Of a stretch of 5,467 nt of DNA, positions 1 to 5,467 are shown piece after piece. Position 1 is the stretch's first letter, and every line of letters starts with the position of its first letter. The stretch covers positions 1 through 5,467 of the forward strand of contig JAJYKC010000232.1 in NCBI GenBank assembly GCA_021788955.1. Reading direction: 5' to 3'. The notes below the pieces were generated by a model. That model was not told where the DNA came from and made no database searches. It worked only from the letters and a program-made list of their open reading frames with translations. The stretch is from Acidobacteriota bacterium (GTDB lineage: Bacteria; Acidobacteriota; Terriglobia; Bryobacterales; Bryobacteraceae). The position numbers were made by a program, and so were the translations under genes.

Positions 1-184
1 GGACCGCCGGCGTTCGGTCCAGGTCCATCCACGCGATCAGTCCGTGCTCGATGTCCATGTTCACCGTGTACCCGTAAATCAACAACTGCATGAGCGGCGG
101 AAATATGAGCGTAGTGCGGAGTTTTCGGTCCCGGAACACTTCGATCAATTCTTTGCGGATGATCTGGCGGATCCTCTCCCACAT
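1..184 (-). CDS. ABC-2 type permease, second subunit (YbhR-like), N-terminal part only
   Basis: This is the start of a second transmembrane subunit of the exporter; 61 codons are visible before the window edge. The ATG at 184-182 lies 5 nt after the TGA of the upstream permease. The protein begins MWERIRQIIRKELIEVFRDR, a basic amphipathic helix with the KEL...RD pattern that also opens the neighbouring permease (KEL...VRD at residues 12-20). A hydrophobic stretch follows (about residues 24-41, TLIFPPLMQLLIYGYTV), the expected first membrane helix. It then enters an extracytoplasmic segment (IAWMDLDRTPAV) resembling the start of the large periplasmic domain of ABC2_membrane_3 permeases. No strong Shine-Dalgarno sequence is seen, so it probably relies on translational coupling. 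Its position as the last of a paired permease set matches ybhR in E. coli. Family assignment is fairly secure from the N-terminus and context. The remaining helices lie outside the window. Confidence 0.85.
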   Translation of the reverse strand, partial: MWERIRQIIRKELIEVFRDRKLRTTLIFPPLMQLLIYGYTVNMDIEHGLIAWMDLDRTPAV

Positions 185-189
185 ATAAG

Positions 190-1323
190 TCAAACCAGCT
201 TTTGTCTCATCTTCCACGTGCTGAGCAGGAAAACCGCCAGACCGAATACCGTCAGAAACAGCAGCTCGGTCCACAACACTCCAACGCCGGTTCCCTTCAG
301 GAAGATTCCCTTGGTCAGCTTTACAAAGTAACGCGCCGGAACGAGATAGGTGATCACGCGCACCGGCCCAGGCATGTTTTCCACCGCGTAAATGAACCCG
401 GATAACTGCATCGCCGGAAGAAACGACGTGAGTAGACCGAGCTGGAAGGCAACCGACTGGCTCCGGGCGACCGCCGATATGAAAATGCCCCAAAACAGCG
501 CGCCGGCCAGAAACAGCCCGCTGGCGGCCGCTAGGAATATGTAACTCCCCCTCATCGGTACCTGAAAGATCCCGATACCCACAACGACCGCTATCACGGT
601 GTCCGCCGTGCCGACCACAAAATAAGCCATCATCTTGCCCAGCACCAATTCCCCCGGCCGCACCGGCGTCGACAGCAGTTGCTCCATCGTCCCCATCTCC
701 CACTCCCGGGCGATCGTCAGCGATGTCAGCATCGACGCGATGATCATCAAGATGACCGCAATCAGGCCAGGCACGATGAAATTCTTCGACTGGAGTGAGC
801 TGTTGTACCAGCCCCGCAGTTGCTCATCGATAGGAGATCGCAGCCTCAGGCCCGACTTTTGATTCTGCCCGTCGCTCCGCAACTCAAATGCGTACTGGCT
901 GAGAATCGTATCCGCGTAACCAAGGGCGATCGACGCTGTATTGGAGTCGCTGCCGTCCAGCAATAACTGAATGTTTGTCTCCTGGCCCGATTGCAGGCGC
1001 CGTGCATAGTTGCGCAATATCACGATGCCGACCAGCGCCCGGTCCGTGTCGATGCTTCGCTCCACTTCGTGTTCGTCGCTTGCGAAGCCTTCAATCTTGA
1101 AATACCGCGATGCCGCGAATCTCTGAATCAGGTCCCGGCTCTCCGGGCTCTGGCTGGCGTCGTAGATCAACGTAGGGATCCGGTCCACGTCCAGGCTCAG
1201 CGCATAGCCGAACAGAACCAGGAACAATAGCGGAAGCGCCAGCGCCAGCAGCAGGCTCCGCGTGTCGCGGACAATGTGCCGGAGTTCCTTCTGCAGGATC
1301 GCGCGCAGTCGCCGCCCGCTCAT
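190..1323 (-). CDS. ABC-2 type transporter permease (YbhS-like)
   Basis: A 377-residue inner-membrane subunit of an ABC exporter, the same length as I recall for E. coli YbhS. Visible architecture: a cytoplasmic amphipathic helix with KEL...VRD (residues 12-20); TM1 (about 22-44, rich in L/A/F); a large extracytoplasmic domain (about 46-178); then five hydrophobic segments (about 182-204, 230-254, 260-288, 292-316, 347-369). This is the ABC2_membrane_3 layout. The cytoplasmic loop REWEMGTMEQLLSTPV (206-221) is the conserved segment that contacts the ATPase in this family. The ATG at 1323 overlaps the TGA of the second ATPase gene by 4 nt (ATGA), implying translational coupling. An AGGAG lies 11 nt upstream (complement of 1335-1339), a little far. 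The gene ends in TGA at 192-190, 5 nt before the next permease. It should pair with that second permease to form the membrane pore. Substrate cannot be read from the sequence; YbhS relatives are linked to drug or cation efflux. Confidence 0.93.
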   Translation of the reverse strand: MSGRRLRAILQKELRHIVRDTRSLLLALALPLLFLVLFGYALSLDVDRIPTLIYDASQSPESRDLIQRFAASRYFKIEGFASDEHEVERSIDTDRALVGIVILRNYARRLQSGQETNIQLLLDGSDSNTASIALGYADTILSQYAFELRSDGQNQKSGLRLRSPIDEQLRGWYNSSLQSKNFIVPGLIAVILMIIASMLTSLTIAREWEMGTMEQLLSTPVRPGELVLGKMMAYFVVGTADTVIAVVVGIGIFQVPMRGSYIFLAAASGLFLAGALFWGIFISAVARSQSVAFQLGLLTSFLPAMQLSGFIYAVENMPGPVRVITYLVPARYFVKLTKGIFLKGTGVGVLWTELLFLTVFGLAVFLLSTWKMRQKLV

Positions 1324-2258
1324 GGCCCTTTCTTCTCCTCCGCTTCCACCACTGACACAAAGACGTCCTCCATCGACGGCGCGATCGGATCGAGCCTCCG
1401 TATCTCGATCCCGTTCGCCTCCAGTGCCTGCCGGATGCTAGTCGCGCCTGTCTCCCCCTCATCGGTCATCACGTGAAGCCCCGCTCCGAACACAGCCGCA
1501 TCGCGAATCCCCGGCTTGTTCTCGATGGCGCGCATCGTCCCCAGTAGATCCGATGTCTCCAGATACAACAGCCCCTGCGCTTTCATGCCCCGCTTCAGTT
1601 CCGCCGGTGAGCCCAGCGCCACCAGCCTTCCTGCGTACATGAGTCCCACGCGGTGACAGTATTCCGCCTCGTCCATGTAGTGCGTGGTAACGAAGACTGT
1701 GTGTCCCGCCGAAGATAGCTCGTAAATCAGGTCCCAGAACTTACGCCTCGCCACCGGGTCTACCCCCGACGTCGGCTCGTCGAGAAAGAGCACCGGCGGC
1801 TCGTGCAAAATCGCGCAGCCAAGCGCGAGCCGCTGCTTCCATCCTCCCGGCAGCAGAGCCGTGCGTGAACCGGCGCGCTCTTCCAGGCCCGCCATACGCA
1901 GGACGTAACTCTTCCGCTCCTGCCGCCGCCCCTTCTCCACCCCATAGATCCCGCTGAAGAAGTCGATGTTCTCCTCCACCGTCAGGCCGTCGTAAAGCGA
2001 AAACTTCTGCGACATATATCCGATGCGCCGCCGCACCTGCTCCGGCTCACGCGCCACGTCGCACCCTGCTACGCGCGCGCCCCCAGAGGTCGGCGACAGC
2101 AGCCCGCACAGCACCCGGATCAGCGTCGACTTCCCGGCGCCGTTTGGCCCAAGAAACCCAAAGATCTCTCCCCGCTCAACCGCCAGCGTCACATGATCCA
2201 CAGCGACAAAACTGCCGAACGCCTTAACGAGATCTTCGGCCTCGACCGCGGCGCTCAT
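1320..2258 (-). CDS. ABC transporter ATP-binding protein, second nucleotide-binding subunit (YbhF C-terminal-half type)
   Basis: A 312-residue cytoplasmic ATPase of an ABC-2 exporter. Motifs: Walker A GPNGAGKST (37-45), Q-loop Gln84 (YMSQKFSLY), signature region LPGGWKQ (136-142), Walker B VLFLDEP with Glu161, D-loop SGVDP, and H-loop His193 (VTTHYMDEAEYC). The signature departs from LSGGQ/LSGGMKQ by Ser-to-Pro at 137. The C-terminal 80 residues form a small domain ending PSMEDVFVSVV, typical of ABC-2 ATPases with a DUF4162-like tail. Start choice: the ATG at 2258 overlaps the preceding gene's TGA by 4 nt, has GGAGG 4 nt upstream, and puts the usual VEAEDLVKAFG opening right at the N-terminus. 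The frame stays open upstream to 2567, but that sequence is Gly/Ala/Arg-rich and has no family resemblance. As I recall, the second half of E. coli YbhF shows the same features (GPNGAGKST, LPLGFKQ, TTHFMDEAEYC), so this is its probable equivalent. Confidence 0.94.
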   Translation of the reverse strand: MSAAVEAEDLVKAFGSFVAVDHVTLAVERGEIFGFLGPNGAGKSTLIRVLCGLLSPTSGGARVAGCDVAREPEQVRRRIGYMSQKFSLYDGLTVEENIDFFSGIYGVEKGRRQERKSYVLRMAGLEERAGSRTALLPGGWKQRLALGCAILHEPPVLFLDEPTSGVDPVARRKFWDLIYELSSAGHTVFVTTHYMDEAEYCHRVGLMYAGRLVALGSPAELKRGMKAQGLLYLETSDLLGTMRAIENKPGIRDAAVFGAGLHVMTDEGETGATSIRQALEANGIEIRRLDPIAPSMEDVFVSVVEAEEKKGP

Positions 2259-3166
2259 GGGCCCTCCCGCCCCCGCACCACGGACATGAACAGGTCCTCC
2301 AGCGTGGGCAGCATCGCGCGGAAGCGCCCCTCGGGCAATGCCCGCTGCAGTTCCTCCGGGCCCACACGCGGCGACGCGAGCACGTGCAGCATCGCCCCGT
2401 AAATTTCCACGCTCTCGATGCCCTCCTGCCGCCGCAACTGTTCCCGCGCTCCCAAAGGATCCACCGTCTCCACCTCGTAACAGGACTGCGGCAACTTCTC
2501 CCGGAGCCTCCGCGGCTCGTCGCAGTAAATCAGCCGCCCCTTGTACATCAGCCCAACCCGGTTGCACCGCTCCGCTTCATCCAAATACGCCGTCGATACA
2601 ACCACTGTGATTCCGTCTTTCACCAACTGATACAGAATCGCCCAGAAGTCCCGCCGCGAAACCGGATCGACGCCGTTCGTCGGCTCATCCAACAACAGGA
2701 TCCGCGGGCGGTGCAGCAACGTGCACATCAGCGCCAGCTTCTGCTTCATGCCCCCCGAAAGCTTTCCCGCCTGACGTGTGCGAAACGCCTCCATGCGCGT
2801 CATGGGAAGCAGCCGCCGCTTGAGTTTTTGCTTGTCTGCGCCCTCGATGCCGAACAAATCGGCATAAAAATCCATGTTCTCTTCCACCGTCAGGTCCTGG
2901 TACAAACCAAAACGCTGCGCCATGTAGCCGATCTGATCTTTCACCGCGGCGGACTCGCGGCTTGCGTCACTTCCCGCCACCCGCGCATTTCCGCTCGAAG
3001 GATCAAGCAATCCGCTCAGCATCCGCAGTGTCGTGGTCTTCCCCGCGCCGTCCGGACCCACCAGCCCGAACACCTCCCCTGCCGCGATCTCGAGATTCAA
3101 CCCGTCCACCGCCGTGAGCGCGCCGAACCGGCGCGTCAGGTTCCGGGTTTCAATGATCGGCTCCAT
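2255..3166 (-). CDS. ABC transporter ATP-binding protein, first nucleotide-binding subunit (YbhF N-terminal-half type), H-loop histidine absent
   Basis: A 303-residue cytoplasmic ATPase, partner of the next gene product. Motifs: Walker A GPDGAGKTT (37-45), Q-loop Gln84 (YMAQRFGLY), consensus signature LSGGMKQ (136-142), Walker B ILLLDEP with Glu161, and D-loop NGVDP. The switch position reads VSTAYLDEAERC, so the usual H-loop histidine is Ala193 (GCG codon, complement of 2588-2590). The Asp in Walker A (GPDG rather than GPNG) and the STxYLDEAE motif are, as I recall, shared with the first half of E. coli YbhF, so the missing His is probably a family trait and not a fresh mutation. The C-terminal tail ends PTLEDLFMSVV. 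The first 200 residues align with the second ATPase without gaps, about half identical by hand count. The ATG at 3166 is 8 nt after the adaptor gene's TAG, and only a weak CAGG precedes it. The frame is open upstream to 3454, but that overlaps the adaptor gene and looks non-coding. The stop overlaps the next start by 4 nt. Confidence 0.94.
   Translation of the reverse strand: MEPIIETRNLTRRFGALTAVDGLNLEIAAGEVFGLVGPDGAGKTTTLRMLSGLLDPSSGNARVAGSDASRESAAVKDQIGYMAQRFGLYQDLTVEENMDFYADLFGIEGADKQKLKRRLLPMTRMEAFRTRQAGKLSGGMKQKLALMCTLLHRPRILLLDEPTNGVDPVSRRDFWAILYQLVKDGITVVVSTAYLDEAERCNRVGLMYKGRLIYCDEPRRLREKLPQSCYEVETVDPLGAREQLRRQEGIESVEIYGAMLHVLASPRVGPEELQRALPEGRFRAMLPTLEDLFMSVVRGREGP
2263..2267 (-). 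promoter_or_regulatory. Shine-Dalgarno GGAGG for the second ATPase gene
   Basis: GGAGG on the minus strand ends 4 nt before the ATG at 2258, inside the last codons of the first ATPase gene. With the ATGA overlap it fixes the start at 2258 in preference to the long upstream extension of the same frame. Spacing is slightly short. Confidence 0.6.
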
Positions 3167-3174
3167 CGTGCCTG

Positions 3175-4362
3175 CTACCGTTTCGCATCGGTCGCCGTGA
3201 AAATCTCCGCATCCACCGGCATGTTCAGCTTCAGCTCCCGTTGCGGATTCGCCACTTCGATCTTGATTCGATACACCAGCTTCACCCGCTCTTCGAAGGT
3301 CTGAATCTGCTTCGGTGTGAACTCCGCCTGCGACGAAATGAAACTCACATAGCCCCAGTACGATTTCCCGGGAAACGAGTCCGTTGTGATCCGCGCCTTC
3401 GCCCCAAGCTTCACCCGCCCCAGGTCCCGCTCGTTGATGTATCCGCGAAGCCACGGATGATCGATATCTCCAAGGGTCACCACCGTCGAACCCGGCGCAA
3501 GTATTTCCCCAATCTCCGCCGCTTTCACCAGCACTACGCCGTCGATCGGCGACGTCGCGATCGTGTCGTCCAACTGCGACGCAATCACGCCCATTTGCGC
3601 GATCTGCCGCTTGACATCCTCCCGCCGCGCGGCCACCTCCTGCCGCCGCCGCAGCAACTCGAGTTGATTTGCTTCCGCCGCCTGCAGACCCGCCCGTGCC
3701 CGCCTCACCTGTGCCGCCGCGGCTTCAATCTGTTCCTTGCGTGGCCCGATCACCACCAGTTCCGATTTCTCTTTCGCCGATTGCAAACCTGCCTCCGCCG
3801 CCTCGTAGTTCCTCCGGTACTGATCGAACTGCAGCGCCGAAATCTCATCCCGCTGGTACAGCATCTGCATCCGCTTCCAGTCGTTGGAGGCCCGCGCATA
3901 CTCGGCCTGTGCGCTGTCCACCGCCGCCTTCGCGTCACGAATCTCCTGCGGTCGCGACCCGTTGATGAGTTCCTCGTACTGCGCCTCATACGCCTTCAGG
4001 TCCGCGCGCCGCTGTTCAATATCCGCCGCAAGCGTCTTCTCCTGCCACTCCACCGAGCTCAGCGCTTCCTCCAACTGTTGCCGGCTCGAACCTAACCCGG
4101 CCCGTTCTCTCTCCTCGGTCCGCAGAAGTTGATCCCGGTCGATGCGCGCTACCAGCATCCCTTTCCTCACGTTGTCCCCTTCGTCCACCGTGCGCTCGAT
4201 TAATTTCCCTGGGACCTTGAACGCGATGCTGATCTCCGTGAGCTCGATGTTTCCCGACAGCAGTATCCTATCGTCCGGCCTCTCATTCACGCTGCGATAG
4301 ATCAGCCACACAGCCACCGCCACCGCGGCCGCTATCCCAATGACGATCCAGACTCTTTTCAT
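3175..4362 (-). CDS. HlyD-family periplasmic adaptor (membrane fusion protein) of the ABC exporter, YbhG-like
   Basis: A 395-residue adaptor anchored in the inner membrane and spanning the periplasm to link the ABC permeases to an outer-membrane channel. Visible parts: N-terminal membrane helix (about 4-22, VWIVIGIAAAVAVAVWLIY); first half of the lipoyl/barrel-sandwich domain (about 42-78, with KVPGKL and VDEGDNVRKGMLVARID); a long Glu/Gln/Arg/Ala-rich coiled coil (about 80-265); the second lipoyl half (about 267-298, starting TSPIDGVVLVKAAEIGE); and a beta-barrel domain to the end, with GYINERDLGRVKLG and AEFTPKQIQTFEERVKLVYR, the latter typical of YbhG-type adaptors. The hairpin looks longer than in E. 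coli YbhG, which I recall as about 330 residues in total. Start choice: the ATG at 4362 has GGAG 9 nt upstream and places the signal-anchor helix at the very N-terminus. Reading on to an ATG at 4488 would add 42 unrelated residues. First gene of the operon; the stop TAG is 8 nt before the first ATPase. No lipobox is seen. Confidence 0.94.
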   Translation of the reverse strand: MKRVWIVIGIAAAVAVAVWLIYRSVNERPDDRILLSGNIELTEISIAFKVPGKLIERTVDEGDNVRKGMLVARIDRDQLLRTEERERAGLGSSRQQLEEALSSVEWQEKTLAADIEQRRADLKAYEAQYEELINGSRPQEIRDAKAAVDSAQAEYARASNDWKRMQMLYQRDEISALQFDQYRRNYEAAEAGLQSAKEKSELVVIGPRKEQIEAAAAQVRRARAGLQAAEANQLELLRRRQEVAARREDVKRQIAQMGVIASQLDDTIATSPIDGVVLVKAAEIGEILAPGSTVVTLGDIDHPWLRGYINERDLGRVKLGAKARITTDSFPGKSYWGYVSFISSQAEFTPKQIQTFEERVKLVYRIKIEVANPQRELKLNMPVDAEIFTATDAKR

Positions 4363-4371
4363 TCCCCGTCG

Positions 4372-4375
4372 CTCC
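4372..4375 (-). promoter_or_regulatory. Shine-Dalgarno GGAG for the adaptor gene
   Basis: GGAG on the minus strand, 9 nt upstream of the ATG at 4362. Good spacing supports this start over the ATG at 4488. Confidence 0.6.
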
Positions 4376-4593
4376 ACACACCTGCGGCTTCCCCTTCCGT
4401 CGCTGCACCCGCTTTGCCAATCCGCCGCACGCGCTTGCGCCACAATCGCGCACTGGGACGAGCCCGGAGTACACGTTCCCTGCCGCATGTGTGTGATTTT
4501 GCTCAGCTTTGTGCCATTTCGCGCCGGAATCGTGGAAATGCCGGGAAGTGGTTCTTACCCGAGACCGCACGCGAGCGGCCCCACACCCAGCGA

Positions 4594-4599
4594 TACACT
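4594..4599 (+). promoter_or_regulatory. Possible -10 element (TACACT) for the GH3 gene
   Basis: TACACT matches the TAnnnT core of a sigma70-type -10 and ends 10 nt before the ATG at 4610. If used, transcription would begin only a few bases before the start codon, giving a nearly leaderless mRNA. This would fit the absence of a Shine-Dalgarno sequence. No good -35 is seen at 16-18 bp upstream. Hexamers this degenerate occur by chance, so the call is weak. Confidence 0.25.
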
Positions 4600-4609
4600 T
4601 AGAAAAAAC

Positions 4610-5467
4610 ATGTCCCGACTTAGCCGCTGCTCCCTCGTCTGCCGCCTTGTGCCCGCGCTGGCCGTCACAGCCCTCCTCCACGCCCAGGCACCCACGCCAC
4701 CCCACTACCGAAATCCCGATCTGCCCCCCGAACAGCGCGCCGCCGACCTCGTTTCGCACATGACCCTCGAAGAAAAAGCCGGGCAGATGCAGAACACCGC
4801 CCCCGCGATTCCGCGCCTCGGCATTCCCGCCTACGATTGGTGGAACGAAGCTCTACACGGTGTCGCCCGCGCCGGCCTCGCCACCGTATTCCCGCAAGCC
4901 ATCGGACTCGCCGCTACCTTCGATGCTCCTCTTCTCCATAACATCGCCACCATCATCTCGACCGAAGCGCGAGCCAAATACAACGACGCCATCGCCCACG
5001 GCAACCACGGCCGTTATTACGGACTTACCTTCTGGTCGCCGAACATCAATATCTTCCGCGATCCCCGCTGGGGCCGCGGGCAGGAAACGTACGGCGAAGA
5101 TCCTTACTTGACCGGCCGCCTCGCCGTCGCCTTCATAACCGGCCTCCAGGGTGATGATCCACACTATTTCAAGGTCATCGCGACCGCCAAACACTACGCC
5201 GTCCACAGCGGCCCCGAACCCTCCCGGCACGAGTTCAACGTCGACCCAAGCCGCACCGATCTGGAGCAGACTTATCTCCCCGCCTTCCGCGCTGCTGTGG
5301 TAGAAGGCAAAGTCGACTCCGTCATGTGCGCCTACAACGCCGTCGACGGCATTCCTGCCTGCGCCAACGCCGACTTACTCACCAAACAACTTCGCCAGGA
5401 CTGGGGCTTCCAGGGCTACATCGTCAGCGACTGCGGCGCCATCGGCGATATCTCCGGCGGCCACCAC
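4610..5467 (+). CDS. Secreted glycoside hydrolase family 3 protein, probable beta-xylosidase/arabinofuranosidase type, C-terminal part beyond window
   Basis: An exo-acting glycosidase that would remove terminal sugars from plant-derived oligosaccharides, probably outside the cytoplasm. 286 codons are visible with no stop before the window edge; full-length family members are usually 700-900 residues. Residues 1-27 look like a Sec signal peptide (Arg-rich start, LVPALAVTALL core, cleavage after Ala25 or Ala27). The GH3 N-terminal barrel follows: DLVSHMTLEEKAGQM (46-60), YDWWNEALHGVA (75-86), FWSPNINIFRDPRWGRGQET (141-160) and YGEDPYLTG (161-169), KHYAVHSGPE (194-203) with the substrate-binding Lys-His pair, and YIVSDCGAI (270-278) with the predicted nucleophile Asp274. 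WWNEALHG and SDCGAI are typical of the xylosidase/arabinofuranosidase branch; beta-glucosidases usually have SDW. The acid/base Glu and C-terminal domains are not in the window, and specificity needs assay. The ATG at 4610 is the only start that places the signal peptide properly; no Shine-Dalgarno precedes it, only an A-rich stretch. Transcribed away from the exporter operon. Confidence 0.93.
   Translation, partial: MSRLSRCSLVCRLVPALAVTALLHAQAPTPPHYRNPDLPPEQRAADLVSHMTLEEKAGQMQNTAPAIPRLGIPAYDWWNEALHGVARAGLATVFPQAIGLAATFDAPLLHNIATIISTEARAKYNDAIAHGNHGRYYGLTFWSPNINIFRDPRWGRGQETYGEDPYLTGRLAVAFITGLQGDDPHYFKVIATAKHYAVHSGPEPSRHEFNVDPSRTDLEQTYLPAFRAAVVEGKVDSVMCAYNAVDGIPACANADLLTKQLRQDWGFQGYIVSDCGAIGDISGGHH

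Larger units (their letters stand above)
4363..4609. other. Divergent intergenic region between exporter operon and GH3 gene
   Basis: 247 bp separate two divergently oriented genes, so promoters for both should lie here. On the GH3 side the last 60 bp become more A-rich (AGAAAAAACATG at the start codon), with a possible -10 hexamer at 4594-4599. On the operon side I find no convincing -35/-10 pair; a TTGGCA (complement of 4415-4420) resembles a -35, but no matching -10 follows at the right distance. An imperfect dyad, ACACGT...ATGTGT (within about 4471-4493), could be an operator half-site pair but may be chance. No tRNA, small protein gene or rho-independent terminator is visible. Confidence 0.5.

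Noticed and set aside
2259..2567. 103-residue N-terminal extension of the second ATPase
   Set aside because: It lies inside the first ATPase gene in another frame and is Gly/Ala/Arg-rich low-information sequence. The ATG at 2258 has a GGAGG and an ATGA overlap.
2384..3304. 306-codon open frame on the plus strand opposite the first ATPase and adaptor end
   Set aside because: It is antisense to two genes with clear family motifs. Its translation is rich in His, Arg, Pro and Gln with no recognisable domain, which is typical of a complement frame in GC-rich DNA.
3167..3454. 96-residue N-terminal extension of the first ATPase
   Set aside because: It would overlap the adaptor gene in another frame and has no ABC resemblance. 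The ATG at 3166 puts the conserved opening at the usual place.
3241..4095. 284-codon open frame on the plus strand opposite the adaptor gene
   Set aside because: It is antisense to the coiled-coil coding sequence. The Arg/Leu/Pro-rich composition reflects the complement of Glu/Gln/Ala/Arg codons.
4431..4440. GCGCTTGCGC inverted repeat as operator or terminator
   Set aside because: Arms are 4 bp of GC alternation with a 2-nt loop and no T-run follows. Such repeats are frequent by chance in GC-rich sequence.
4363..4488. 42-residue N-terminal extension of the adaptor
   Set aside because: It would place the membrane anchor internally and shows no family similarity. The ATG at 4362 has a well-spaced GGAG.
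4610..4690. GH3 N-terminus as a lipoprotein signal (Cys7 or Cys11)
   Set aside because: Neither cysteine follows a lipobox. Both precede the hydrophobic core, so ordinary Sec cleavage after the core is more likely.
4283..4759. 158-codon minus-strand frame spanning the intergenic region
   Set aside because: It overlaps both the adaptor start and the GH3 start in other frames, and shows no domain and no coding-like composition.
4853..5230. 125-codon minus-strand frame opposite the GH3 gene
   Set aside because: It is antisense to conserved GH3 motifs. Its Gly/Val/Asp-rich composition is the complement of the real gene.

Overview
The window is GC-rich (about 60% by eye) and tightly packed. It holds one minus-strand operon of five genes (the last cut by the left edge) and one divergent plus-strand gene (cut by the right edge). 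I infer an Acidobacteria-like soil bacterium of the Solibacter/Bryobacter type. The reasons are the GC-rich codon use, the secreted GH3 enzyme with a signal peptide ending in LLHAQAP, and the efflux operon style. No taxonomic marker is present, so this is a guess.

Minus strand, in order of transcription from 4362 to 1: a membrane-fusion (HlyD/YbhG-like) protein (4362-3175), a first ABC ATPase (3166-2255), a second ABC ATPase (2258-1320), a six-helix ABC-2 permease (1323-190), and the first 61 codons of a second ABC-2 permease (184-1). Gene junctions are an 8-nt gap, a 4-nt ATGA overlap, another 4-nt ATGA overlap and a 5-nt gap, so this is one transcription unit. The order matches E. coli ybhG-ybhF-ybhS-ybhR. 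The difference is that the tandem ATPase YbhF, one polypeptide in E. coli, is here two separate genes. Together they would form an inner-membrane ABC exporter with a periplasmic adaptor, presumably working with a TolC-type outer-membrane channel that is not in the window. The substrate is unknown.

Plus strand: after a 247-bp divergent intergenic region comes a secreted glycoside hydrolase family 3 enzyme of the beta-xylosidase/arabinofuranosidase type (4610 to the window end, 286 codons). It is complete through its predicted catalytic nucleophile, Asp274. Its role would be hydrolysis of plant-polysaccharide oligosaccharides, and no functional link to the exporter is evident.

I see no RNA gene, mobile element, CRISPR array or overtly novel system. 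The most interesting signal is the complementary loss of catalytic motifs in the two ATPases. The first lacks the H-loop histidine (Ala193) but has a perfect signature motif. The second has the histidine (His193) but a degenerate signature (LPGGWKQ). A heterodimer of the two would have one consensus ATP site and one doubly degenerate site.
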